A DNA stretch of 64,000 bases from Bradyrhizobium sp. AZCC 1693 (GCF_036924745.1 NZ_JAZHSD010000001.1:6199001-6263000), one strand, 5' to 3'. Positions 38,502 to 46,509 are shown, counted from the first letter of the stretch. Numbers and translations: made by a program. Notes: generated from the letters alone by a model not told the origin.

Positions 38502-38915
38502 ATGGCCCGCCACATCGTCGCCCGCACGTCTGAGATCCCGCCCGGCGGCAACAAGGTTTTCGGCGTCGAGGGCCGCGACATCGTCGTGTTCCACGTCAAC
38601 GGCGAATTCTTCGCGCTGCTCAATCGCTGCCCGCACGAAGGCGCGCCGCTGGAAAAGGCCGCCTGCGTCGCGCGGCTGACGTCGCCGGAGCCCGGTGTCT
38701 ACCAGCGCTCGCGCGTTGGCGAGCTCCTGCGCTGTCCGTGGCACGGCTGGGAGTTCGACATGCGCAACGGGCAATCGTATTTTGATCCGAAGCGCGTCAA
38801 GGTCCGCTCCTATCCGGTCGCGGTCGAAAGCGGCGAGGAACTGCAGAAAGGTCCCTACGTGGCCGAGACGTTTCCGGTCCATGTCGAGGACAATTACGTG
38901 ATTGTGGAGGTGTAG
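38502..38915 (+). CDS. Rieske [2Fe-2S] ferredoxin-like protein
   Basis: This small cytoplasmic electron carrier of 137 aa ligates a Rieske cluster with Cys and His in NRCPHEGAPL and LLRCPWHGWEFD (C-x-H and C-x2-H). The C-terminus (YPVAVESGEELQKGPYVAE) is a beta strand extension. It has no catalytic mononuclear iron domain, so it is a ferredoxin component rather than an oxygenase. It is the last gene of the amidohydrolase pair operon and would supply electrons to an oxygenase encoded elsewhere, or stabilise a complex. Confidence 0.88.
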   Translation: MARHIVARTSEIPPGGNKVFGVEGRDIVVFHVNGEFFALLNRCPHEGAPLEKAACVARLTSPEPGVYQRSRVGELLRCPWHGWEFDMRNGQSYFDPKRVKVRSYPVAVESGEELQKGPYVAETFPVHVEDNYVIVEV

Positions 38916-38998
38916 CCGCACTGCATCTCGGAGAGCCGGCTGCAGCGCGACATATCGGCCCGCACCTCTGGCTGAACTCCTTTTCGCAGGAGGTGGAT

Positions 38999-39526
38999 TT
39001 GACCCATCGCATGCTGTGCCTGCCGCCCTTGAAGATTCTCGCGTGGCTCGTCGGATTGCTGTGTCTATCGGCGGCGGGAGCCGACGTCGCGCATGCCTGC
39101 GCGTGCGATTCAATCTCGCCTGCCGAGGGCTTTGCACGCACTCAATACGTCTTCATCGGCAGGGTGATGGAAGTGAAAGGTCATACCTGGACCGTAGACG
39201 TCGATCGGGTCTGGAAGGGGGCCGACAAACTGGCCGCCCGCGTCAGGCTGCTGGACGTCTACAAGGATATGGATTGCGAGTTTTACTTCGAGCCGGGCCG
39301 CGCCTACCTCTTCTTTGCGATCGTGGCGAAGAGCAGTCGCTATGTGTTCTATCAACCCGAGGTGTGCAACTGGACCAGTGCATTGCGCTCCAAGCGTGTC
39401 GCCAGCGCGCACGGCGCGGTCTGGCTCGAAGATTTGATCGTGGAGAATTTTGGTCCTGGCGAGCGTCCGAGAGCCGAGGATCCATGGAAGCGCCTGCCCG
39501 AGCACGACCGCGACATTCCCGAGTGA
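38999..39526 (+). CDS. Secreted NTR/TIMP-like domain protein
   Basis: The start is probably TTG 38999 because AGGAGG (38988-38993) stands five bases before it; ATG 39011 is too far. The product of about 175 aa has a signal peptide (MLCLPPLKILAWLVGLLCLSAAGADVAHA). The mature N-terminus CACDSISPAEGFARTQYVFIGRV, with Cys at positions 1 and 3, is the netrin/TIMP-like pattern found in bacterial secreted proteins, with further cysteines at DCEFYF and VCNW for disulfides. The role in bacteria is unknown. Confidence 0.7.
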   Translation: MTHRMLCLPPLKILAWLVGLLCLSAAGADVAHACACDSISPAEGFARTQYVFIGRVMEVKGHTWTVDVDRVWKGADKLAARVRLLDVYKDMDCEFYFEPGRAYLFFAIVAKSSRYVFYQPEVCNWTSALRSKRVASAHGAVWLEDLIVENFGPGERPRAEDPWKRLPEHDRDIPE

Positions 39527-39547
39527 CCGCTACGCTATCTTCGAGAT

Positions 39548-40156
39548 CTAATTAGGCTTCCCCGCCAGCCCATCGACCATCGCGCGCACGATGGACGCAA
39601 TTTCCTTCCGCAACGCCTCGACCGGCACCGCGATCAACTTCTGTTCGAGCCCGAGCAGCACCATGCCGTGAGCGGCAGAGAACAGGCTGCGTGCCGTCAC
39701 GCCGAGTTCGGCCGGCGTTCGCGCCGGAAACAGTTCGGCGAGCGGACGATAGATGTGGCGGAACAGATCCATCTGTTCGCTGATCGCCCATTCCGGAACG
39801 GGCTTGCCCGGCGCCATCCGGTGTTCGAACAGTGCGCGCCATAGTTCGAGATTTTCGGCGGCGAAATCGCAATAGGCGACCGCGATGCGAACCAGCGTTT
39901 CGCGGGGGGAGGCGGGGCCATTACTCTCGGCGGCTGTCAGCGCGGCGTCGAGCCGCCCGAGCGTCCGCGACCCCACCCGCAGGATGAGCTCGTCCATATC
40001 CTCGACGAGATTGTAGACCGCGCCGTTGGCGACGCCGATGACCCGCGCCAGCTCGCGCGTCTTCAGACCGGCCAATCCGCCCGCGGCGATGCTTCGCTCC
40101 GCTGCCAGGATCAGTTCTTCTCGGAATTTTGCTCGTCTTTCCAGTGCCTTAGACAT
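39548..40156 (-). CDS. TetR-family repressor of the PspA locus
   Basis: This 202-aa regulator has an N-terminal HTH (residues 10-57: REELILAAERSIAAGGLAGLKTRELARVIGVANGAVYNLVEDMDELI) and a helical TetR_C-like effector domain (LFRHIYRPLAELFPARTPAELGVTARSLFSAAHGMVLLGL). It is divergent from pspA, with three palindromic operators in the 104-base gap. It therefore very likely represses pspA and probably itself. The ligand is unknown; envelope or lipid signals are plausible. Confidence 0.9.
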   Translation of the reverse strand: MSKALERRAKFREELILAAERSIAAGGLAGLKTRELARVIGVANGAVYNLVEDMDELILRVGSRTLGRLDAALTAAESNGPASPRETLVRIAVAYCDFAAENLELWRALFEHRMAPGKPVPEWAISEQMDLFRHIYRPLAELFPARTPAELGVTARSLFSAAHGMVLLGLEQKLIAVPVEALRKEIASIVRAMVDGLAGKPN

Positions 40157-40170
40157 TATTTACAAGTTTC

Positions 40171-40242
40171 TTGAGCGCTGCTCAAAATAGTTCTTGAGCA
40201 ATGCTCACGTTGGTGCTACAGCTAATTTCTGAGCAATGCTCA
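40171..40242. promoter_or_regulatory. Triple TetR operator (TGAGC-N3-GCTCA)
   Basis: Three copies of one palindrome lie between the divergent genes: TTGAGCGCTGCTCAA (40171-40185), TTGAGCAATGCTCA (40194-40207) and TGAGCAATGCTCA (40230-40242). Centre spacings are about 23 and 35 bases. The first abuts the repressor gene and the last ends 18 bases before the pspA start, so bound repressor would block both promoters. Confidence 0.85.
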
Positions 40243-40260
40243 TAACACAGGGAGGTACCA

Positions 40261-40956
40261 ATGTTCAAAACTGTTTTGACGCTCTTCCGGGGCAGCGTGG
40301 CTGCCGCGGGGGAAGAACTGGAAGACCGCTCGGCGCTTCTCATTCTCGACCAGCAGATGCGCGACGCGGCCGCGGCCGTCGAACGCTCCAAGCGCTCGCT
40401 GGCGCTGGCGATCGCAGGCGACCAGCAGGAGGGCCGTCGTCTCGACGCCACCAATGCCCGGATCGCCGATCTCGAAATCCGCGCCACCGCCGCGCTCGAT
40501 GGCGGCCGGGAAGATCTCGCCCGCGAGGCGGCGCAGTCGATCGCCAATCTCGAAGCCGACCGCGACGCCGCAATGACCGCGCGAACCCTGTTCGCATCCG
40601 AAATCGCGCGCATGAAGCGGCAGGTCGCCAATGCCGAAGCCCGGATCACCGAGCTCGACCGCGGCCGTCGCATCGCCCGCGCCTCCGAAGCGGTGCGCGC
40701 GCTTCGCAGGGGCGGCATCGAAGCCGCGCGTCCCTACGAATCCACTCTGCCGGAAGCGGAAAACACGCTGAAGCGGCTGCGCGAACGGCAGATCGAGGCC
40801 CAGGCCGCCTCCGACGCCCTGATCGAACTCGATGCCGCCACCGGACCGCAGGCGACCGCCGAAAAGCTTGCCGAACAGGGCTTTGGGCCACGACTGAAAT
40901 CAACCGCGGACGACGTGCTCGCGCGGCTGAACGCCAAACGCACGCAAGCTGCCTGA
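40261..40956 (+). CDS. pspA: PspA/IM30-family phage shock protein
   Basis: This 231-aa, almost entirely coiled-coil protein begins MFKTVLTLFRGSVAAAGEELED, where the N-terminal amphipathic helix binds membrane. Long Ala/Glu/Arg helices follow (DQQMRDAAAAVERSKRSLALAIAGDQQ; NAEARITELDRGRRIARASEAV). PspA oligomers stabilise stressed inner membranes. The usual pspF/pspBC partners are absent; control here appears to be by TetR. GGAGG precedes the ATG. It is followed after 44 bases by yiaA. Confidence 0.85.
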   Translation: MFKTVLTLFRGSVAAAGEELEDRSALLILDQQMRDAAAAVERSKRSLALAIAGDQQEGRRLDATNARIADLEIRATAALDGGREDLAREAAQSIANLEADRDAAMTARTLFASEIARMKRQVANAEARITELDRGRRIARASEAVRALRRGGIEAARPYESTLPEAENTLKRLRERQIEAQAASDALIELDAATGPQATAEKLAEQGFGPRLKSTADDVLARLNAKRTQAA

Positions 40957-41000
40957 AACTGAACTTGATCGATTAAACCCATATCAAACAGGAGATTGTC

Positions 41001-41276
41001 ATGAACCAGAACGTCCAACCCCACAGCGGTGCCTGGGTCACCTTTACTTACGTTTCGTTTTCCGCCTCGGCCTTCATGGTCGCCGTCGGCGTGTTCTTCC
41101 TGCCGCTCGATCTCTGGATCAAGGGCTATCTCGCGATGGGCATCGTGATGCTCGTCCAGTCCTGCGTCACCCTGACCAAGACTGTGCGCGACATGCACGA
41201 GAGCGGCAAGATGGTGAACCGCATCGAGGACGCCAAGGCGGAGCGGCTGCTGATGGAAGTCTCCAAGGCTGCTTGA
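41001..41276 (+). CDS. YiaA/YiaB-family inner membrane protein (copy 1)
   Basis: This 91-aa protein has two membrane segments (TFTYVSFSASAFMVAVGVFFL and WIKGYLAMGIVMLVQSCVTL) joined by a short loop, and an amphipathic C-terminal tail VRDMHESGKMVNRIEDAKAERLLMEV. This is the YiaAB domain, often encoded beside pspA, and it may serve as a membrane partner of PspA. CAGGAG precedes the ATG. A second copy lies at 42161-42436. Confidence 0.85.
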   Translation: MNQNVQPHSGAWVTFTYVSFSASAFMVAVGVFFLPLDLWIKGYLAMGIVMLVQSCVTLTKTVRDMHESGKMVNRIEDAKAERLLMEVSKAA

Positions 41277-41298
41277 TTTCCAAGGCTGCCTAGTTCCA

Positions 41299-41365
41299 AG
41301 GCCGCGTAACCTGTGACGCGGTGCTGGCGAGGGCAGGCGGCGGATGTTTCGGCATCCGCCGTCTG
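41299..41365. repeat. Direct repeat E, copy 1, with terminal hairpin
   Basis: GCCGCGTAACCTGTGACGCG continues through GGTGCTGGCGA to GGCGGATG-TTTCGG-CATCCGCC, a stable hairpin that could act as a terminator. Related copies lie at 41878-41935 and 42456-42525, in each case downstream of a gene of this locus. Confidence 0.75.
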
Positions 41366-41443
41366 TTTCGGCAGCCAGGCGTGATCGAGAAATTGCGGCA
41401 GTCCGGCTTCGCGTCGGAAGACTTAAAGGAAGGATCGAGTTCA

Positions 41444-41860
41444 ATGAAACGACCCGTGGTGTTTCTTCTGCTGGGGCCTTCGCTGGTCGCGCTCGCGGTG
41501 TGGATGGTTGCTGCTGCCATCGCGGGCCGGATCGACGATAGCTTCGTTGGTATATGCGCAATAACGTCCTTTCTGCTCACCTTGCCTGTTTCGTCGATCA
41601 CCGGGCTGATGGACGGGTATCTTGCACGGGGTCTGCCGGCGCTCTTGAGGGCATTCCTGACCGCAGCCTTCGGCATGACGATTGCCATCGGCCTGGTTCT
41701 CGCGTTGTTCACGCTGATATTCTCACAGACGGTGCCGCCAGAGATCGTGAATGTCGCAATCTATGCCGGCCTTTTCCTGCTGCTGCCGATGGGCGTGTGC
41801 TCGCTGTTGTCGAATGAGATCGACCGGCAAGGGCATTCGATTGAACCGGCCTGCGCGTGA
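41444..41860 (+). CDS. Small four-helix membrane protein, unknown function
   Basis: This 138-aa protein starts at ATG 41444 with AAGGAAGG upstream. Four hydrophobic segments can be seen (VVFLLLGPSLVALAVWMVAAAIAG; FVGICAITSFLLTLPVSSITG; LLRAFLTAAFGMTIAIGLVLALFTLIF; VNVAIYAGLFLLLPMGVCSLL), with a short polar C-terminus. It has no recognisable family. It sits between two copies of yiaA and so may belong to the same envelope-stress regulon. Confidence 0.65.
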   Translation: MKRPVVFLLLGPSLVALAVWMVAAAIAGRIDDSFVGICAITSFLLTLPVSSITGLMDGYLARGLPALLRAFLTAAFGMTIAIGLVLALFTLIFSQTVPPEIVNVAIYAGLFLLLPMGVCSLLSNEIDRQGHSIEPACA

Positions 41861-41877
41861 AGAAGCGATGTGCGGAC

Positions 41878-41935
41878 CGCGTAACCTGTGACGCGCGGAG
41901 CGAGCGCGGACGGCGGATGTCTCCGCGTTTGCCAG
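41878..41935. repeat. Direct repeat E, copy 2 (divergent)
   Basis: CGCGTAACCTGTGACGCG is conserved, the middle differs, and the end GGCGGATGTCTCCGCGTTTGCC forms a weaker hairpin than in copies 1 and 3. The 300-base gap that contains it (41861-42160) otherwise holds a promoter-like block at 41998-42068 (CATCGTTTACCCT...GCTCCTTAAC) that recurs at 42556-42626. Confidence 0.65.
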
Positions 41936-42160
41936 AAGACCTGACCCGCGACGATAGCCGTTCCCTGTCATGAATCATTTGACGTGGCCGCTAAATGCAT
42001 CGTTTACCCTGTTGCAACCTAAAGGTGCTCTACTCATAGCTCCTTAACTGGCGCGGGCGCAAAAATCCCGGGCGGATGAGGTTGCGGCGCGGTTCCGTGA
42101 AATGCATAGTCCGTCTGAGATTGATATTTCATCGCATAATCTAATTTGCAGGATGGCGCC

Positions 42161-42436
42161 ATGAATCAGAATATCCAGCATCATAGCAACGCCTGGGTCA
42201 CCTTTACCTACGGTTCGTTCGGCGCCTCGGCCTTCCTGGTCGCGATCGGTGTCTACTTTCTCCCGGTCGACCTCTGGATCAAGGGCTATCTCGCGATGGG
42301 CATCGTGATGCTCATTCAGTCCTGCGTCACCCTGACCAAGACCGTGCGTGATGTGCATGAGAGCAGCCGGCTGGTAAACCGCATCGAAGATGCGAAGGCC
42401 GAGCGACTGCTGATGGAAGTTTCCAAAACTGCTTAG
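42161..42436 (+). CDS. YiaA/YiaB-family inner membrane protein (copy 2)
   Basis: This 91-aa protein is about 85% identical by eye to the protein at 41001-41276 over its whole length (NAWVTFTYGSFGASAFLVAIGVYFLPVDLWIKGYLAMGIVM). ATG 42161 follows GCAGGATGG. Both this gene and the repeat E block downstream of it are duplicated, so a segment of about 350 bases was copied. Expression is probably independent of pspA because it has its own upstream region. Confidence 0.85.
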   Translation: MNQNIQHHSNAWVTFTYGSFGASAFLVAIGVYFLPVDLWIKGYLAMGIVMLIQSCVTLTKTVRDVHESSRLVNRIEDAKAERLLMEVSKTA

Positions 42437-42455
42437 TTTCCAATGCTTAGTTTCC

Positions 42456-42525
42456 AAGGCCGCGTAACCTGTGGCGCGGTGCTGGCGAAGTCAGGCGGCG
42501 GATGCTTCGGCATTCGCCGTTTGCC
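42456..42525. repeat. Direct repeat E, copy 3, with terminal hairpin
   Basis: GGCCGCGTAACCTGTGGCGC to GGCGGATG-CTTCGG-CATTCGCC. It differs from copy 1 at only a few positions and stands at the same distance after yiaA copy 2 as copy 1 does after yiaA copy 1. Confidence 0.75.
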
Positions 42526-42647
42526 TGCCTTGCAGAATGTTTGACCTCACCAACACATCGTTTACCCTCCTGCCACCGTAACGTGTCGCACTCATGGCTC
42601 CTTAACGGGCCCGGCGCACAAATCCGGAGCGAGTGCGGGCAAGTGGC

Positions 42648-43697
42648 ATGGCGTTTATCTCGAGCGGCAATTCGGCGATCCGTCGTGCTTTGGGCCAGGT
42701 TCGCTCCGCGGCCGGACGATTGGGCGGCTATGGCGTGTTCTGGCTGAAGGCGCTGCGCCAGCCGACCATCGATCTCACCATTCGCACCCATGCCGGGCTG
42801 ATCACGCGCATTGTCGAAACCCCCGGCCTGTCGCTTTCCGAAGCCGAACTCGGCGAATTGGTATCGCGGTTGCGTGTCGTGGCCGCCAAAACGCTGCCTG
42901 AAGAAAGCCTCACCTACGGCATTTTCTCCGGCGACCGCGAACGGCTGGCGCGCGCGATCGTCACGCTGATCTGCGAGGAAGCGACCGGGCGGCCGATCGC
43001 CTTCAATGCGCTGTCGGTGATGGAGGTCGAACTCGATGGCGAACCTGCGGAGGTCACCCATCTCGGTCTCGTCATGGTCGATCCTGACGAGCGCGGGCGA
43101 GGGCTGTCCTGGGTGCTCTATGGACTGACGGCGCTGGTTCTTTTTGTCCGTGACGGGATGCGGCCGAAATGGATTTCGAACGTCACCCAGGTGCCGTCAG
43201 TCGTCGGCATGGTCAGCCAGACCTTTTCGGATGTCTTTCCGTCGCCGCATCCGGACGCCCGCCAGAGTTTTGCGCATCTGCAACTGGCGCGCGGCATCAT
43301 GTCCCGTCATCGCGCCTTGTTCGGCGTGGGTGAGGAAGCCGGCTTCGATGAAGCCAGATTCGTCATCACCAATGCCTATACCGGCGGATCGGACGCGCTC
43401 AAGAAAACCTTCGAAGCCGCGCCAAAACACCGCGACGAGCAGTATAACGCGTTTTGCGCGCGCGAGCTGGACTACGCCAGGGGCGACGACGTCCTGCAGC
43501 TCGGCCGCATCGATCTCGCGGGCGCGCGCCGCTATCTCCTGAGCGAAGTGCCCTCCGGTTCGCTACCGGCGCTGCTCGGCACCGGCACCGCGCTGGCCCT
43601 GCAGCGGCTGGTGCTCCCCGCCGTTCACTGGATGGACGATACGCGGCCCTTCGGCATCTTGCGGCCGCGGACGCCGGGAAATGGGAACGGCCCATGA
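42648..43697 (+). CDS. Acyltransferase (GNAT)-like protein of unknown function
   Basis: The protein is 349 aa from MAFISSGNSAIRRALG. The middle contains VTHLGLVMVDPDERGRGLSWVLYGLTALVLF, where ERGRGL matches the acyl-CoA-binding R/Q-x2-G-x-G/A of GNAT enzymes. The regions around it (ISNVTQVPSVVGMVSQTFSDVFPSP and CARELDYARGDDVLQLGRIDLAGARRYLL) are distinctive but not known to me. The stop overlaps the start of the next membrane-protein gene (ATGA), implying coupled translation and a shared task, perhaps acylation of a membrane or envelope component. Confidence 0.65.
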   Translation: MAFISSGNSAIRRALGQVRSAAGRLGGYGVFWLKALRQPTIDLTIRTHAGLITRIVETPGLSLSEAELGELVSRLRVVAAKTLPEESLTYGIFSGDRERLARAIVTLICEEATGRPIAFNALSVMEVELDGEPAEVTHLGLVMVDPDERGRGLSWVLYGLTALVLFVRDGMRPKWISNVTQVPSVVGMVSQTFSDVFPSPHPDARQSFAHLQLARGIMSRHRALFGVGEEAGFDEARFVITNAYTGGSDALKKTFEAAPKHRDEQYNAFCARELDYARGDDVLQLGRIDLAGARRYLLSEVPSGSLPALLGTGTALALQRLVLPAVHWMDDTRPFGILRPRTPGNGNGP

Positions 43698-44893
43698 CGC
43701 CGGAGATGATCGCCGATTCCATCGTCAACCTGTGCGGCGCGATAGGCCTTGGCGTCGCCATGGCCACGCTCTACCGGCGTGATCCCCGGAGCCCGTTGAC
43801 CCGGCGCCTTTTGGTGGCGCTTGGCATCATCGCGTTGTTGTTCCTGGTGCGTGGAACGGCGTGGTGGAGCGGCAGCGGGATGCTCGACAACCTGTCGATG
43901 ATCCCCGCCGCGCTGATCCCGCTCGGCGCCTTGATCGTCACTGAAGGGATCTTGCGGCGTCATGCCCCGCGCCCGGCCAAGATCGTCATTCTGACCGGCG
44001 GCATCGTGCTCGCTCTCGCCGGCGCTGTCGGATCGGAGCGTTTTGCCGCGCCCTTTGCCGTCCTGCTCGCCTTGTTCCAGCTTGGCGGCTTTGCGATCTG
44101 TGCCTGGCTGCTGGCTGTGCGCGACCGGACCACGCTGATGGCGTCCGAGAATCGCAGCATCGGTCGCCTCGCCGTCGGCGCCGTCCTCGTAATTCCCTTC
44201 ATCGTCACCGATTTCAGGGTGCTGATGCCGGATATTCCGGTCAGGCTCGGGGCACTGGGGGCATTGCTTGTCGTCACCGCGATCCTGATCGCGGAACGCG
44301 GCGCGGAGACGCAGCGTCAGGCGCTTCTGATGACGGCGCTGCGGCTCTCGAGTTCGGCGCTTCTCGGTATTGCCGCGGCGTTCGTCGCGCCGGATGTCGA
44401 TGCGGCGCAGATCATGCGATTTAGCGCGATTGCGATCGCCGGCGTTCTCACCATCGGCTTGATGGTGGACGCGCTGCGCGCGCACTTCGAATCGCAGGTG
44501 CCCGGCGTTCTCAATTCCGTCGCGGCGTCTCCGGCCAGAACCCGTGACGCGCTGATCGCGGAACTCGCGCGTCACCCGATCTTCGAGAGCGCCCGTCGCT
44601 ATCGCGAGAGCGAACTCAGGGCCTATGATCCCGCGCTGCTGCGCGATTTTCTCTCCACCCGGCGGGTATTGCGCCGCCCCGACGCGCCGTGGGGCCTTTC
44701 ATTGTCCGATCCCGCCGTCGAACGCGTCGTGTCGCTGCTGGCGGCCAGCAGCGCCACACATCTCATCGTCCTGTCGCACGATCCGATCGACATCATCGCG
44801 CTTGCGGTTCCCGTGATTTCGGCCGATCCGGCCACGGAAACGGCGCTGGCGCTGGTGCGGCGCCTGCTGGCGCTGACGCCGGAGACCATCTGA
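43694..44893 (+). CDS. Polytopic membrane protein, unknown function
   Basis: This 399-aa protein begins in a 4-base ATGA overlap with the preceding gene. Eight or nine membrane segments fill residues 10-260 (VNLCGAIGLGVAMATLY; LVALGIIALLFLVRGTAWW; IVILTGGIVLALAGAVG and others). They are followed by a cytosolic domain of about 130 residues (RDALIAELARHPIFESARRYRESELRAYDP to LIVLSHDPIDIIALAVPVISADP). The plan, N-terminal membrane bundle plus soluble tail, suggests a sensor or transporter-like partner. I do not recognise the family. Confidence 0.7.
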   Translation: MTPEMIADSIVNLCGAIGLGVAMATLYRRDPRSPLTRRLLVALGIIALLFLVRGTAWWSGSGMLDNLSMIPAALIPLGALIVTEGILRRHAPRPAKIVILTGGIVLALAGAVGSERFAAPFAVLLALFQLGGFAICAWLLAVRDRTTLMASENRSIGRLAVGAVLVIPFIVTDFRVLMPDIPVRLGALGALLVVTAILIAERGAETQRQALLMTALRLSSSALLGIAAAFVAPDVDAAQIMRFSAIAIAGVLTIGLMVDALRAHFESQVPGVLNSVAASPARTRDALIAELARHPIFESARRYRESELRAYDPALLRDFLSTRRVLRRPDAPWGLSLSDPAVERVVSLLAASSATHLIVLSHDPIDIIALAVPVISADPATETALALVRRLLALTPETI

Positions 44894-44986
44894 CATCCCA
44901 TCACGCAAATTTTCACGCCCGACTTACGAAATGCATCGTGACTGTGATAAGACCGCCGCCGTAACGGTTCATGACGGGACAGGCCG

Positions 44987-45193
44987 ATGTCGAAGCAAGC
45001 GATGCGCGAGGAGGCCGAGCGCCTGATCCGCGAGACGATGGAAAAGAAGGCCCTCGTCGTCAAGCAGGGCAACACCAGGATCGAGGCGGTCTGCGGCAAA
45101 TGCGGCGCGCCGAACCGCGTCCAGGCGGAAAAAGGTGCCACCCGCGTCAAATACGTCTGCAAGCAATGCGGCGACAAGCAGGTGACGCTGTAG
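44987..45193 (+). CDS. Small zinc-ribbon protein
   Basis: This 68-aa protein has a charged helical N-terminus (MSKQAMREEAERLIRETMEKKAL) and a two-knuckle zinc ribbon, VCGKCGAPNR and VCKQCGDKQ. No DNA-binding extension is present. Proteins of this size and pattern are found in Bradyrhizobium without assigned function; binding to nucleic acid or protein is plausible. It lies 93 bases after the polytopic membrane gene. Confidence 0.75.
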   Translation: MSKQAMREEAERLIRETMEKKALVVKQGNTRIEAVCGKCGAPNRVQAEKGATRVKYVCKQCGDKQVTL

Positions 45194-45236
45194 GCGTCGG
45201 ATACGGTCGGCTGCTTTCGACGCGTGACGTCTTCTT

Positions 45237-45386
45237 CCTTCTCCCCTTGTGGGAGAAGGTGGCGCGAAGCGCCGGATGAGGGGTTCTCTCCGCGTGATGG
45301 GTCTGTGTGTGCGGAGACAACCCCTCACCCGTCTCAATCGTGCTTCGCACGATTGATCCACCCTCTCCCACAAGGGGAGAGGGATA
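45237..45386. repeat. Complete intergenic repeat, family D
   Basis: The opening arm is CCTTGTGGGAGAAGGTGG with TGGCGCGAAGCGCCGGATGA, and the closing arm ends CTCTCCCACAAGGGGAGAGG. The inner part holds a second hairpin, CAATCGTGCTTCGCACGATTG. Halves of this element flank the TIR cassette (33859-33914 and 35795-35816). Confidence 0.8.
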
Positions 45387-45396
45387 CCTCGCCCGC

Positions 45397-46248
45397 TCAT
45401 TCGCCCTTCACAAACCGCGCAAACGCTTCCGCATAATCCGGGTGCCAGCGCGACAGCGCGGGGCGATTTTCCACGATATCGCCGGCGGCCCACAGCATGC
45501 GCCGTTCGTCGAGCGGCCGGGGCACGTCATTGTCGGGGCACAGGATGTAGAAATCGCCGGCGGCGAGGCGCGCGATCATGAAGTCGACGGTCTGCTCGGC
45601 CGTCCAGGCGCCCGGCGGCTTCTCGGTGCGGCCGCGCGCGGTTAGCGGCGTGAAGACGTGACCGGGGATCATCAGATGCGCGCTGATTTTGCAGCCCGGT
45701 ATGTTGCGCAACTCGTGCTGCAGCGCCTCCGTCTGCGCTTTCACGCCGGCCTTCGAGACGTTGTAGGCGGGATTGCCGGGCGGCGTCGTGATGCCCTGCT
45801 TGGAGCCGGTATTGACGATGAGACCGGGCCGCCCGCGTTCAACCATGTGAGGTGCAAACGCCTGCGTGCCGTGAACGACACCCCACAAATTAACCGCGAG
45901 AATGCGCTGCCAGTTCTCCAGCGGACCAAAACTGTTGCTGTCGGGGCCGATGCCGGCATTGTTCATCAGGATATCGGTGCCGCCGAACCGCTTCCGCACC
46001 GCGGTTTCCAGGTTGGCCAGGTCGTCGAAGCGGCTGACGTCGACGGACGCAGTCATGATATCGGCAGCGCCGCCCTTCGCGACGGATGCCAGTTGGGCGG
46101 CCGCCTCGGTGAGCCGGTCAGCTTCGATATCCGCGATGCAGACCTTCATGCCGAGGCCGGCGAAACGTCTGGCGGCGGCAAGCCCGATGCCGGACGCGCC
46201 TCCGGTGATCACGGCAACATTGTTCGGCGACATGGCGGGATGGGTCAT
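45397..46248 (-). CDS. Short-chain dehydrogenase/reductase
   Basis: This 283-aa NAD(P)-dependent oxidoreductase has glycine motif TGGASGIGLAAAR (TGxxxGIG), cofactor-selecting Asp in CIADIEADRL (favouring NAD), NNAG in ILMNNAGIG, catalytic Ser in NTGSKQG, and Y-x3-K in AYNVSKAG. AGGAAA precedes ATG 46248. The substrate is unknown. It stands alone; the repeat at 45237-45386 follows its stop. Confidence 0.9.
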   Translation of the reverse strand: MTHPAMSPNNVAVITGGASGIGLAAARRFAGLGMKVCIADIEADRLTEAAAQLASVAKGGAADIMTASVDVSRFDDLANLETAVRKRFGGTDILMNNAGIGPDSNSFGPLENWQRILAVNLWGVVHGTQAFAPHMVERGRPGLIVNTGSKQGITTPPGNPAYNVSKAGVKAQTEALQHELRNIPGCKISAHLMIPGHVFTPLTARGRTEKPPGAWTAEQTVDFMIARLAAGDFYILCPDNDVPRPLDERRMLWAAGDIVENRPALSRWHPDYAEAFARFVKGE

Positions 46249-46509
46249 GCAAAGTTTCCTGGACTGCTAGGGGAGGCGCGACCTCAGCGGGTCCGGTTAT
46301 CGCATACTTTCCGCTTGTTATCAGCCCGCGCGTTTTTCCGCCCGGCCGATATCGGATCGCAATGGCTGAGCGAAGGATGGGGCTTGCCGTTCGGTTTCTG
46401 CATGGAAGATGTGCTCACTCGCTTCGAGGCTACACGTTGCGTCCCAAACCTTTTACGAACAAGCTGAAGCGGTTACATATCCGCATCAACACGGGGTTCT
46501 GGAACAGAC

